A stretch of DNA of 19,565 nucleotides from Methylomarinum sp. (GTDB lineage Bacteria > Pseudomonadota > Gammaproteobacteria > Methylococcales > Methylomonadaceae). Numbering within the stretch: the stretch's first letter is position 1; each line of letters begins with the position of its first letter. Location: the NCBI GenBank assembly GCA_013139755.1, contig WTAG01000179.1, positions 1 to 19,565 on the forward strand. The letters run 5' to 3'. The notes below the pieces were generated by a model that saw only the letters and a program-made list of their open reading frames with translations, was not told where the DNA came from and ran no database searches. Made by a program: the position numbers and the translations under genes. Below are positions 7,321-15,708 of the stretch, in pieces.

Positions 7321-8190
7321 ATGATTATTTTTCTAGCTGATGGCCGATTAGGTAACCAATTATTTCAATATGCTTTTTTGAAGGCTATTCAACGTAGAAA
7401 AGAAAAAATAATGGTTTCTGGGTTTGAGGAGCTAAATGAAGTTTTTGAAGTTAATGACATTATTCGTATAAACAAAAAAAATAGGTGGATTAGGGTGATA
7501 GTGTTTAGGATGATAAGGCCCGTATTGATATTTCTTAGTGATTATAAAATAATAAGTGCAATTAAGATTGTTCATGAAAAAATTTTAGATAACTTTCGTC
7601 GTGAAACAAAAAAAACCATAAAAACCAATGGATTATTTGACGTGGTTCTATTTGTTAAATTAGGTTTTTTTCAAAGCAATGTTTTTTTTGAAGAAAATGA
7701 TATAAAACACCTTGAAATTAAAAAAAAATACAAAGATTGTGCCCGTCAAAATATTAAGTCTATACCATTAGATAGTCATAGGGTGTTTGTTCATATAAGA
7801 CGTGGTGATTATAAAGATCATAAGGTATATGGGAGAAATACACTCTTACCAATTGAATATTACAAAGAACAAATTAATTGGTTTAAGTTAAACAAGAAAA
7901 ACCCTTTCTTTATTTTTTTAAGTGATGAACCTGACTTTATAGAAGAAGAATTTGGATATATAAAAGAAAAAATTATTCCAATAAATAATCACTTTGGGGT
8001 TGATATGGCTATTATGTCTCTATGTCAGAGTGCCATACTTAGCCCAAGTAGTTTTAGCTGGTGGGGAAGTTATTTTATGAAAAAAAGAGATACAGTTTTT
8101 ACACCAGAATATTGGCTAGGTTTTGAAAGTAAAACAGAGTATCAAAAAGGAACTATTACTGAGTATATGACTGAGATTGACATAAAATGA
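7321..8190 (+). CDS. Glycosyltransferase family 11 (alpha-1,2-fucosyltransferase-like)
   Basis: The protein has 289 residues and shows the GT11 signature blocks: [16 protein letters not shown] (8-23), the GDP-fucose-binding [11 protein letters not shown] (157-167), [17 protein letters not shown] (196-212) and [12 protein letters not shown] (241-252). These enzymes transfer fucose from GDP-fucose in alpha-1,2 linkage, commonly to galactose. They act in the cytoplasm, building the lipid-linked unit. The start ATG follows directly on the stop of the FkbM remnant. The 3' end overlaps the SDR stump by 4 nt (ATGA). The window holds no GDP-fucose synthesis genes (gmd, fcl), so the donor must be made elsewhere or a related donor is used. 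The family call is strong; the exact linkage is inferred. Confidence 0.92.
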   Translation: MIIFLADGRLGNQLFQYAFLKAIQRRKEKIMVSGFEELNEVFEVNDIIRINKKNRWIRVIVFRMIRPVLIFLSDYKIISAIKIVHEKILDNFRRETKKTIKTNGLFDVVLFVKLGFFQSNVFFEENDIKHLEIKKKYKDCARQNIKSIPLDSHRVFVHIRRGDYKDHKVYGRNTLLPIEYYKEQINWFKLNKKNPFFIFLSDEPDFIEEEFGYIKEKIIPINNHFGVDMAIMSLCQSAILSPSSFSWWGSYFMKKRDTVFTPEYWLGFESKTEYQKGTITEYMTEIDIK

Positions 8191-8300
8191 AAAAACGAAT
8201 CCTAATCACCGGTGGCGCTGGTTTCCTTGGCTCGCATTTGTGTGAAAGCCTCTTAAATGAAGGTAATGATGTTATTTGTGCGGATAAGGCGACGATGTGA
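8187..8300 (+). pseudogene. Truncated head of an SDR nucleotide-sugar enzyme (UDP-glucuronate decarboxylase-like)
   Basis: A 37-codon frame starting at ATG 8187 reads [20 protein letters not shown] and then [12 protein letters not shown] before ending KATM and TGA. This is the NAD-binding N-terminus of extended SDR enzymes such as UDP-glucuronate decarboxylase or epimerases: the GGAGFLG dinucleotide loop is at residues 9-15, and DVICAD is where the family normally continues with DN(F/L). Homology stops at about 8286 and a glycosyltransferase gene begins at once. About 44% of its bases are G+C (50 of 114), against 27% in a sample line of the fucosyltransferase gene, so it has a different origin. 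The frame overlaps the upstream stop (ATGA) and the downstream GTG. It cannot be an enzyme; it may still act as a coupling leader. Confidence 0.85.
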
Positions 8301-9214
8301 CCTTAGCCCCAATAGTCCTTTTCGTCTACAACCGCCCGTGGCATACCCAGCAAACAATTGAAGCCTTGCAGAAAAATGAATTAGCAAATGAAAGTGAACT
8401 GTTTATTTACAGCGATGCTCCTAAAAACGAATCAGCTAAAGGCAGTGTTACAGAAGTTAGAGAGCTAATTAAAAATATAAAGGGTTTTAAACAGGTAACC
8501 GTTATTGAAAGAAAAAAAAACTGGGGGCTGGCTGACTCTATTATTGATGGTGTGACAACTATTATCCATCAATATGGAAAAATCATTGTGCTTGAGGATG
8601 ATTTGGTAACGAGTCCATATTTTTTAAAGTATATGAATGAGGCGCTAGATTTTTATAAGGATGAGGAAAAGGTTTGGCATATTAGTGGCTGGAATTATCC
8701 AATAGCCGTTGATGGCTTAGGTGATGTTTTTTTTTGGCGATTGATGAATTGCTGGGGCTGGGCAACATGGGAGAATAATTGGCAATTTTTTGAAAAAAAT
8801 ACTTTCAAATTAATCAATGAATTTTCAAAAGAACAAATAAGGTATTTAAATTTGGATGGTTTCAATGATGCTTGGTCACAGGTTACCTTAAACAACGAAA
8901 ATAGAATTAAAACTTGGGCGATATACTGGTATGCCACGATTGTGAAAAATGATGGTTTATGTTTAAATCCAGTAAAAACTTTTGTGAATAATATAGGGTT
9001 AGATGGAAGTGGTGTTCATTGTGGAGATAGTGATTTTTTTAAAACCGAAATAAAAGAGTTAAGGAAAAATGTAAATTATACAACGATTTTCGTTGAAGAT
9101 AAGCAAGTGGTAAATAGAATTAAATTACATTATAAACATGTAGATAATAACTTTCTTTATAGAATGCTGAAGAGGATTTACAAAATTTTTAAAAGAGGCT
9201 TAAATGTTAAGTAA
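8297..9214 (+). CDS. Glycosyltransferase, GT2-like (GT-A fold)
   Basis: The protein has 305 residues. The N-terminus [20 protein letters not shown] (4-23) and [12 protein letters not shown] (75-86) match a GT-A glycosyltransferase group often annotated as GT2 or sugar transferase. The acidic metal- and nucleotide-binding motif is [18 protein letters not shown] at 96-113, followed by [10 protein letters not shown] (126-135). A Trp-rich segment, [12 protein letters not shown], comes next. It would add one sugar to the lipid-linked glycan from a nucleotide-sugar donor at the cytoplasmic face. The start is GTG 8297, with AAGG at 8286-8289 placed 7 nt upstream. The AAGG itself lies in the SDR stump, so the join created or kept a usable ribosome site. 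The 3' end overlaps the next gene by 11 nt. Donor and linkage are unknown. Confidence 0.85.
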   Translation: MTLAPIVLFVYNRPWHTQQTIEALQKNELANESELFIYSDAPKNESAKGSVTEVRELIKNIKGFKQVTVIERKKNWGLADSIIDGVTTIIHQYGKIIVLEDDLVTSPYFLKYMNEALDFYKDEEKVWHISGWNYPIAVDGLGDVFFWRLMNCWGWATWENNWQFFEKNTFKLINEFSKEQIRYLNLDGFNDAWSQVTLNNENRIKTWAIYWYATIVKNDGLCLNPVKTFVNNIGLDGSGVHCGDSDFFKTEIKELRKNVNYTTIFVEDKQVVNRIKLHYKHVDNNFLYRMLKRIYKIFKRGLNVK

Positions 9215-10151
9215 GTTAAAATATTTAATAAGTAGGTTACGGAGTTTTTCGAGTAAAAGCGATATAGATGAATTAAAAAAACTATCTGCTCAGATCCTGA
9301 TACGAGATAATAATAAGTCCACATTTTATTCTCTCATAGATTCGGAGTTTAAAGTATTTTCTCAATGGGGTGAGGATGGAATTATTCAATACTTAATAAA
9401 TAAAATACCGATCAGAAATAATGTTTTTGTAGAGTTTGGCGTAGAAAATTATATCGAAGCAAATACAAGGTTTTTACTTGAAAATAACAATTGGTCTGGA
9501 TTGGTATTGGATGGGTCAAGCACACATATAAAATCAATACAAAGCAGTGATTTGTATTGGAAATATGATTTACTAGCAAAAAAAATTTTTATCACAAAAG
9601 ATAATATTGACAAAATTATTGCAGAATATATAAATTCCAATAAGCTTAATCAAGAAATAGGGCTGCTGAGTATTGATATTGATGGGAATGATTATTATAT
9701 TTGGAAGGCCATTGAAGCCATCGATCCTGTTATAGTAATTTGTGAATATAATTGGATTTTTGGAAATAAATATAAATTAACAGTGCCGTATGATGAAAAC
9801 TTTATAAGGACTCAAAAACACCATTCTAATTTGTATTTTGGAGCCTCTATTCAGGCTTTATATTCTCTTGCTAAAATTAAGGGTTACGAATATGTTGGAT
9901 GCACAACAGCAGGTAATGATGCTTTTTTCGTTAAAAAAGAATATGCAAAAAAATATATTAATGAACTTATAACAACGCCTTCAGAAACTTTTAACAAGCA
10001 GCAAGCGAAAGAATCACGCGACAAGAAAGGGGTGTTAACTTTTGTAAGAGGGAGCTATAGGTTAAAGATAGTTCAAGATTTAGAAGTCTTGAACTTGGAT
10101 ACAAATAAGAATATACGATTAAGCACTTTGGTTGACGACGAGATGCTTTAA
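9204..10151 (+). CDS. Uncharacterised methyltransferase-like protein
   Basis: The protein has 315 residues. Distinctive blocks are FKVFSQWGEDGIIQYLI (49-65), NVFVEFGVENYIEANTRFLL (73-92), WSGLVLDGS (97-105) and GLLSIDIDGNDYYIWKAI (153-170). The order of an acidic strand with a Gly loop (VEFGVE), a second acidic strand (VLDGS) and IDIDGND recalls SAM methyltransferases of the FkbM type, where the equivalent of the last block is KIDVEGHE. The SQWGEDG start is a conserved mark of this group, which is usually found in glycan loci without a tested function. It overlaps the glycosyltransferase gene by 11 nt, and the next gene starts immediately after its stop. The methyltransferase call is tentative. 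Confidence 0.6.
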   Translation: MLSKLKYLISRLRSFSSKSDIDELKKLSAQILIRDNNKSTFYSLIDSEFKVFSQWGEDGIIQYLINKIPIRNNVFVEFGVENYIEANTRFLLENNNWSGLVLDGSSTHIKSIQSSDLYWKYDLLAKKIFITKDNIDKIIAEYINSNKLNQEIGLLSIDIDGNDYYIWKAIEAIDPVIVICEYNWIFGNKYKLTVPYDENFIRTQKHHSNLYFGASIQALYSLAKIKGYEYVGCTTAGNDAFFVKKEYAKKYINELITTPSETFNKQQAKESRDKKGVLTFVRGSYRLKIVQDLEVLNLDTNKNIRLSTLVDDEML

Positions 10152-10865
10152 ATGAAAATAGAAAATGGAGTTCAAAAAAATCATTATTTTGAATATAGAA
10201 AAGTTAGCGAATCATTTTATAAAAATGCAACAATTCCTATTTGGATAAAAAATGAATTATCAAATAAAGAATCAAAGATTTTAGATTATGGTTGTGGGTT
10301 TGGGCAAAACTTAACAGCATTGGCGAATGAAAATTATCAAAATATCTACGGCGTGGATATAGAAAAAAATGCAATCAAGCAGTGTTTGAAAAATAATTTG
10401 GTGGTTAAAAAGCTGGATTTGAATAATTTGGTAAATCCTTTTGACTTTAAATTTGATGTTATTATTTTGACGCACATTATCGAACATATTCCGAAAGATG
10501 AAATTATCAGTACTTTGATATTGATAAAACAAAAGTTTTTATCCAGTGATGGTAAGTTGTTAATTGCGGTGCCCAATGCGCAGTCTAATACCGATTGTTA
10601 TTGGGCTTATGAAGACTGGACACACACGACATTGTTCACTTCGGGTTCTTTGTATTACGTATTAAAAGCAGCAGGGTTTCAGAATGTAGATTTTCTTGAT
10701 ATTGATTGTACTTTGGGCAGTGTCGGCATCAAAATAATCATTCGGAGATTTTTTCTTAAACTGTACAAAATTAACAAAAATTTCTGGAACAAAATTACCG
10801 CGAGTTCCTATCACAAGCCTTCGCCTGTAATATTTAGTTATGAAATTAAATGCAAGGCTTTTTGA
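10152..10865 (+). CDS. Class I SAM-dependent methyltransferase
   Basis: The protein has 237 residues. Motif I is SKILDYGCGFGQNLTAL (41-57), with the acidic motif II at YGVDIEKNAIKQC (66-78). The motif around strand 4 is FDVIILTHIIEHIPKDEI (101-118), followed by LIAVPNAQSNTDCYW (137-151), DWTHTTLFTSGSL (155-167) and AAGF (173-176). This is a Methyltransf_23/11-type enzyme like those in O-antigen and capsule loci. The ATG directly follows the previous TAA. It probably modifies a sugar of the lipid-linked glycan, but the position and acceptor are unknown. The C-terminal 60 residues are basic and could touch the membrane. Confidence 0.88.
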   Translation: MKIENGVQKNHYFEYRKVSESFYKNATIPIWIKNELSNKESKILDYGCGFGQNLTALANENYQNIYGVDIEKNAIKQCLKNNLVVKKLDLNNLVNPFDFKFDVIILTHIIEHIPKDEIISTLILIKQKFLSSDGKLLIAVPNAQSNTDCYWAYEDWTHTTLFTSGSLYYVLKAAGFQNVDFLDIDCTLGSVGIKIIIRRFFLKLYKINKNFWNKITASSYHKPSPVIFSYEIKCKAF

Positions 10866-12015
10866 TTTAATGATCCAAAAACTAAAAACACTTATCAAGT
10901 TGATTGCTTTTTGTGCAATAAATATATTCGTCAAGTCCTCAAAAGAGGTAAGCAAAAAAACGCTTTTAATCATCCGTCTTGATGCTATCGGCGATTATAT
11001 TTTGTTCAGAAATTATATTGAGGCGCTTAAAAAAATTGAACGCTACAAAAATTATAAAATCACTTTGATTGGAAATAGCATTTGGAAAGATTTAGCTTTA
11101 GAGCTTGATAGTCAATTTGTGGATGGTTTTATTTGGCTGGACAAAGGTAAGTTTGATAAAAATCTTATTTATCGTTATAAAAAATTAAGAGAAATTGCAT
11201 CTGTAGGATATGAAATAGTGGTGAACCCTGTTTATAGTAGGGAGTTTTATTACGGAGATATGATTGTAAAGCTGGTAAATGCTAGTGAAAAAGTTGGTAG
11301 CATTGGGGATTTGTCAAATATCAAAAAGTGGCAAAAAAAGATAAGTGATACCTACTATACGCAGCTAATTGATGCAGATAGTCGATTGATGTTTGAATTT
11401 AATCGAAATAAAGAGTTTTTTGAGAATTTTTTACAGCAGCAATTGATAATTCCAAAGCCTTTTATAAAATTAAACAATAAAAAAATATCTTTTGAATTAC
11501 CCGAAAATTATGCCCTTCTTTTTATTGGTGCAAGTGCTAGCTTTAGAAAGTGGGATATAGAAAAATTTGCACAGGTAGCGAAGTATTTGAAAAATAACTT
11601 GGGGCTGAATATTGTCTTATGCGGTGGCCCTTCAGATAAATCGGATGCTGATATATTTAAACAGCATTATACTGACGATTACTTAGACTTAGTGGGTAAA
11701 ATGTCACTCGTTGATTTTTTGTATGTCATTTATAACGGGAAGCTAATGATAGCAAATGAGACTTCTGCTCCTCATTTTGCGGTTGCGTTAGAAATGACAA
11801 AGCTATTTGTCATTTCTAACGGAAATCATTATGGCCGTTTTACTCCTTACCCTACGAAAATAACAAGCAATTATCATGTCATTTATCACCCAGAAATAGA
11901 AAAAGATTTAGATGATTATAAAAAACTTTCGAACCTTTATGGTTTAGGTAGTGAATTAAATATTTCTGATATTAGCGTAGAGCGAGTTATTGAAACAATA
12001 AATGCAGTGTACTAA
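10840..12015 (+). CDS. Glycosyltransferase family 9 (heptosyltransferase-like)
   Basis: The protein has 391 residues from the first ATG. TLLIIRLDAIGDYILFRNYI (41-60) is the GT9 N-terminal donor-domain start. YALLFIGASASFRKWDIEKF (224-243), NIVLCGGPSDKSDAD (257-271), LVGKMSLVDFLYVI (284-297) and MIANETSAPHFAVAL (303-317) follow the ADP-heptose:LPS heptosyltransferase pattern, where a D(S)GPxHxA loop is usual and here is NETSAPHFA. GT9 enzymes include heptosyltransferases and related transferases for other sugars. ATG 10840 overlaps the upstream gene by 26 nt. ATG 10870 (MIQKLKTLIK) lies just past the upstream stop with AAGG about 12 nt before it, and is equally likely. No heptose synthesis genes are present, so the donor is open. 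Confidence 0.87.
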   Translation: MKLNARLFDLMIQKLKTLIKLIAFCAINIFVKSSKEVSKKTLLIIRLDAIGDYILFRNYIEALKKIERYKNYKITLIGNSIWKDLALELDSQFVDGFIWLDKGKFDKNLIYRYKKLREIASVGYEIVVNPVYSREFYYGDMIVKLVNASEKVGSIGDLSNIKKWQKKISDTYYTQLIDADSRLMFEFNRNKEFFENFLQQQLIIPKPFIKLNNKKISFELPENYALLFIGASASFRKWDIEKFAQVAKYLKNNLGLNIVLCGGPSDKSDADIFKQHYTDDYLDLVGKMSLVDFLYVIYNGKLMIANETSAPHFAVALEMTKLFVISNGNHYGRFTPYPTKITSNYHVIYHPEIEKDLDDYKKLSNLYGLGSELNISDISVERVIETINAVY

Positions 12016-12041
12016 ATAATAACTTCTTTAAAAGCGATAGC

Positions 12042-12158
12042 GTGCCGACCACTGTATACTCAAGTGGGCACAGAGAAAAAGCCTCCTTTGCCCATCCTAC
12101 ACAAGAAGAACTTAACTTAATGGCATTGGGTTTAGTGGTAAAGGTTGAGGACGATTAA
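12042..12158 (+). other. Orphan short reading frame, possible gene remnant
   Basis: In the 200-nt gap after the GT9 gene, a frame from GTG 12042 to TAA 12156-12158 reads VPTTVYSSGHREKASFAHPT and then QEELNLMALGLVVKVEDD. Its amino-acid composition and codon use look coding, unlike the AT-rich spacer around it. It reads like the C-terminal tail of a larger protein whose body has been lost. I do not recognise the family, and there is no ribosome site. The rest of the gap (12016-12041 and 12159-12215) shows nothing I can name. Confidence 0.3.
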
Positions 12159-12215
12159 TATTTAACAATTTGGAATAAAGAATAAAAACCTGTTCATGAG
12201 ACCTAGAAAAGAAAA

Positions 12216-13351
12216 ATGAATATACTGGGGTTAATACAGCAAGGTGAAAATGCTTCCATTGAATTTAAAGAAAGTTTACCTCGACCTGAGAGTATTGCAA
12301 AAGAGATTATAGCTTTTGCCAACACTCAAGGGGGGACTTTGTTAGTTGGTGTGACTGATGATGCCAAGGTGTGCGGTATCATTGAAGAGAAAAGCCATGA
12401 AGAGTTTTTTTCTAATATTGCACGTAATAATGTAATTCCTGCTATTGATATTAAAATACAATGGGTTGATTTCAAAAATAAAAAAGTACTTGTTATCAGT
12501 GTACCCAAAGGCAAAGATAAGCCTTATCAAACATTAAACCATCAATTTTTAGTGAGAATTGGATCAACAAATAGAGTGGCAACCCAAGCTGAATTAATGC
12601 GTTTGTTTCAGCAAAGTGGCGTGTTTCATTATGATGCTATTGGCATTGAAAATAGCAGTATAAAAAATATTAATTTACATAAAATATCAGAATATTTTGA
12701 TAATTATCAGGTAGACTTTGCTCAGGAAGAACAACCAGAAAATTTACTAAGAAACACCGATATACTCACCGATAATTTACAGGTGACAGTGGCTGGTTTA
12801 TTGGTCTTTTCTTTAAACCCTCAACGGTTTATGCCTGATGCCTGTATTAGCTTTGCTCATTTTTCAGGCAATAAGATAACTGAAGAATTAATTGATAAAC
12901 AGACGATTGCAGGCACACTGGATTATCAGGTTGATACTGCATTAGCGGTCATAAAAAATAATTGTCAAAAGCCGTCTCTTATTGAAGGAAGCAAAACGGT
13001 ACAGACTCGGTTTAGTTATCCAGATAAAGTTTTTAGGGAGTTGCTGGTTAATGCTTGTATTCATCGGAATTATTCCATTGCAGGCTCGAGAATACGGATC
13101 TTTATGTTTTTAGTGATCGGATTGAATTTATTAGCCCTGGTAAGTTACCGAATACGGTCACAGTTGAGAAATTAAGTTATGGGGTCTCTTATTCAGTTAA
13201 TCCAATTATCGTTAAGTTTATGGAAAATTTAAGATACATTGATAAACTAGGTAGAGGCCTACCTATGGTTTATAAAATAGCAAAAGAGAGCCATAAGCAG
13301 ATTAAGTTTGAAGAAATAGGCGAAGAATTTAAGGTAACACTTGAATTGTAA
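12216..13351 (+). pseudogene. AlbA_2 / Schlafen-like ATP-binding protein, broken by a frameshift
   Basis: The first frame (12216-13175) has the AlbA_2 (Schlafen AlbA) domain: NASIEFKESLPRPESIAKEI (12-31), FANTQGGTLLVGVTDD (34-49) and FLVRIGSTNRVATQAEL (111-127). It then enters the HATPase_c_4 region with VFRELLVNACIHRNYS (272-287). After SRIRIFMF the frame becomes unrelated. The natural continuation, FSDRIEFISPGKLPNTVTVE and later YIDKLGRGLPMVYKIAKE, sits in another frame ending at TAA 13351. The shift lies at the T5 run 13107-13111. Joined, the product would be about 378 residues, near full length for these RecG-like putative transcription or helicase-related regulators. Without correction the protein loses the ATP-lid region (GRGLP), so it is probably inactive, unless slippage or a sequencing error restores it. 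It sits between glycosyltransferase genes but is not a glycan enzyme. Confidence 0.85.
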
Positions 13352-13402
13352 CCTTGTTGCCGAGGAAGATTAAAAAGCCTTACTGTTGATGAACAGTGCA
13401 AT

Positions 13403-13411
13403 GGGGGGGGG
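13403..13411. repeat. G9 homopolymer tract upstream of a glycosyltransferase gene
   Basis: Nine consecutive G residues lie in otherwise AT-rich DNA, in the 104-nt gap after the broken ATPase gene and about 45-90 nt before the candidate starts of the GT2 gene. An ATG (13401-13403) runs into the tract, and the resulting frame closes a few codons later. Long G tracts are prone to slipped-strand change and can alter promoter spacing or a leader frame. The rest of the gap shows no clear promoter or terminator. Confidence 0.6.
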
Positions 13412-13455
13412 CTAGTAATCATTTTTTGAGAAAGCATTAAGCTCTATTAATAGCT

Positions 13456-14454
13456 GTGATGCTTTGTCTTTCTTATGAATCCACTGAGTTAATAATGATT
13501 GTATTAGATTCACAATATAGTACTACTCGCAAAGTGACGTTAACCCCGCCGGCAATGAGTAATGGGGAGACCGAAAAAATTCATTCAATGCTTTTTTTAC
13601 CAGAAACTCCTGAGCGGATAGGGCAGGGTGGATTGCGAATTGAAGGCTATTTTAAAAAAAATGAAATAAATAATCCTCCTCTTATCAGTGTAATTACTAT
13701 TGTCTACAATGGTGTTAAATATATAGAGCAGACGATTAACAGTGTTATTGGTCAATCTTATAATAATGTCGAATATATTATTATTGATGGAGGGTCAACT
13801 GATGGTACTTTGGATATTATTAAAAAATATGAGAAGCAGATTGATTATTGGGTGAGTGAATCAGATAAAGGCATTTCAGATGCTTTTAATAAAGGTATAT
13901 CATTATGTACTGGAGAAATCATTGGTATTATTAATGCAGATGATTGGTATGAAACGGATGTTTTTGAAAAAATCAGTTATAACAAACAATATGATGTCAT
14001 ACACGGTCAACTTCAATATTGGAAAGACAATTTTAAATTAGAACTATTTATGCCAAACCAAGTAGGACTCGATAAAGAAATGACTTTAAACCATCCAACC
14101 TGTTTTGTTAAACGTGAAGTTTATAACAAGATAGGTGATTTTAATTGTGAATTAAAAATTTCGATGGATTATGACTTTTTATTAAGAGTATATAGGCATA
14201 ATATGAAATTTCATTATTTACCTATTGTCATTGCTAATATGAGATATTGTGGGGTGTCTGATATTAATTGGGTTTCAACTTATAAGGAAGTGTTTAAAGT
14301 TAAAGTTAAAAATGGTATTAATATTTATTTTTCTGCCCCCTACTTTATTTATCAAATAGTACGACGCTGTATCAGAATTTTCTTTGGCAAAGTTGGGTTA
14401 CAATTTCTTGTACGATTATATCGGGATAAATTTTCAATAATGCGGAAATCATGA
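13456..14454 (+). CDS. Glycosyltransferase family 2
   Basis: The frame has 332 codons from GTG 13456. ATG 13459 and ATG 13495 are possible starts, and none has a strong ribosome site, so the N-terminus is uncertain. The family part begins at KIHSMLFLPETPERIGQGGL (41-60) and GYFK. The GT-A catalytic domain then shows PLISVITIVYNGVKYIEQTI (75-94), YIIIDGGSTDGTLDII (107-122), SESDKGISDAFNKGI (134-148) and the D-x-D-like metal site IINADDWYE (158-166). HPTCFVKREVY follows, typical of GT2 enzymes of O-antigen and exopolysaccharide loci. It adds one sugar from a nucleotide donor to the lipid-linked glycan. Its stop overlaps the next ATG (ATGA at 14451-14454). Being preceded by a G9 tract, its expression could vary. 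Confidence 0.92.
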   Translation: MMLCLSYESTELIMIVLDSQYSTTRKVTLTPPAMSNGETEKIHSMLFLPETPERIGQGGLRIEGYFKKNEINNPPLISVITIVYNGVKYIEQTINSVIGQSYNNVEYIIIDGGSTDGTLDIIKKYEKQIDYWVSESDKGISDAFNKGISLCTGEIIGIINADDWYETDVFEKISYNKQYDVIHGQLQYWKDNFKLELFMPNQVGLDKEMTLNHPTCFVKREVYNKIGDFNCELKISMDYDFLLRVYRHNMKFHYLPIVIANMRYCGVSDINWVSTYKEVFKVKVKNGINIYFSAPYFIYQIVRRCIRIFFGKVGLQFLVRLYRDKFSIMRKS

Positions 14455-15677
14455 GTGATTTTCATATTATTATCGTCAATGATTTTTCTTTTATTAATGG
14501 TGGTGCAAGTCAAATAGCTATAAGTTCTGCTTTGGCATTATCCTTGGCTGGATATTCAGTGAGTTTTTTCGCTGCTGTTGGGCCAATATCGCCTGAATTA
14601 CGTAATAGCCAAATTAATGTTATTTGCTTAGATCAATACGATATTCTTAATGACCCAAATAGAGTAAGGGCTATAAGTCAGGGGGTTTGGAATAAGAAAG
14701 CTGCACGGGCAATGGATGATTTGTTAAAGACAAAATCAAACCAGAAAGTTATTGTACATATTCACGGGTTTGTTAAAGCACTTAGCTCTAGTGTTATAAA
14801 GATATGTCATCAACATAATGTGCCTATGGTTTTAACCTTGCATGATTATTTTATAGCCTGTCCGAATGGTGGGTTTTATGATTACCAACAAAAAAAACTT
14901 TGTTTAAGGCGTGCAATGTCTTTTGATTGTCTTAGCGCAAATTGTGATGTTCGTAATTATAAACATAAAATATGGCGAGTGATTCGTCATGCTATTCAGG
15001 GGCGAATGGGTGGGGTTCCTGTAATAATTAAACATTTTATTTATATTTCTGAATTAAGCAAACAAATCCTTCAGCCTTATTTGCCTGAAGTAGCTAAATT
15101 ACGCTATGTACCCAATCCAATAGATGTGGTGCAGAGTGATCGAATTGAAGCTGAGAAAAATCATTATTATATTTTTATTGGACGGCTTTCACCCGAAAAA
15201 GGAATTAATGCATTTTGTCATGTGGTTTCAAAATTCAGCTATCCTGCAATTGTTGTGGGTGATGGTGAGTTACTAGATAGTTTAAAGGAATCGTATCCTC
15301 AGATTGAATTTACTGGTTGGCTGGATAAAACAGAAATTTCTTGTGTGATGAATAAGGCAAAAGTATTGGTATTTCCTACTCATTTGTATGAAACTCAGGG
15401 ACTTGTTGTATATGAATCGTTAGCTAAGGGTATCCCCGTTATAGTTCCTAGGCATTGTTGTGCTGCTCAGGACATAGAGCATGGAAAAAATGGTTTTTTA
15501 TATAATGATTCTGATAAAACAGCTTTAGAAGTAGCTATTCATCAGTTTGAAAGATTATCTACTGATCAAATTAAAGTCCTAAGTGAGACTTCTTATAATC
15601 TTTTTTCGAATACAGCGGATAGTAGCCAGCAGCATGTTATTGATTTAATTAGTGTCTACAATGGTATGTGTAAATAG
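14451..15677 (+). CDS. Glycosyltransferase family 4 (GT-B fold)
   Basis: The protein has 408 residues. The N-terminal acceptor domain starts IIIVNDFSFINGGASQIAI (6-24). VLTLHDYFIACPNGGFYDY (127-145) belongs to a GT4 subgroup with several conserved cysteines, here C137, C151, C160 and C165, which could form a small metal or disulfide knuckle. The donor domain shows YIFIGRLSPEKGINAF (240-255), IVVGDGELLDSL (267-278), FTGWLDKTEI (287-296) and the E-X7-E motif in HLYETQGLVVYESLAKGIPV (311-330; E314 and E322). It retains the catalytic and UDP/GDP-sugar binding motifs. It is coupled to the GT2 gene by a 4-nt overlap, so the two probably act in sequence on the same glycan. The donor sugar is unknown. 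Confidence 0.93.
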   Translation: MSDFHIIIVNDFSFINGGASQIAISSALALSLAGYSVSFFAAVGPISPELRNSQINVICLDQYDILNDPNRVRAISQGVWNKKAARAMDDLLKTKSNQKVIVHIHGFVKALSSSVIKICHQHNVPMVLTLHDYFIACPNGGFYDYQQKKLCLRRAMSFDCLSANCDVRNYKHKIWRVIRHAIQGRMGGVPVIIKHFIYISELSKQILQPYLPEVAKLRYVPNPIDVVQSDRIEAEKNHYYIFIGRLSPEKGINAFCHVVSKFSYPAIVVGDGELLDSLKESYPQIEFTGWLDKTEISCVMNKAKVLVFPTHLYETQGLVVYESLAKGIPVIVPRHCCAAQDIEHGKNGFLYNDSDKTALEVAIHQFERLSTDQIKVLSETSYNLFSNTADSSQQHVIDLISVYNGMCK

Positions 15678-15708
15678 ATTATATTTTAATTAAAAAAGAA
15701 GAAATTGA

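Noticed and set aside
10662..10973. 103-codon minus-strand open frame
   Set aside because: It runs antisense across the ends of the methyltransferase and GT9 genes, both of which carry clear motifs; there is no independent support.
13055..13351. A separate small gene downstream of the AlbA_2 protein
   Set aside because: Its first residues are out-of-frame noise from the HATPase region. Only the part after about 13109 is real, and it continues the same protein, so it was merged as a frameshifted gene.
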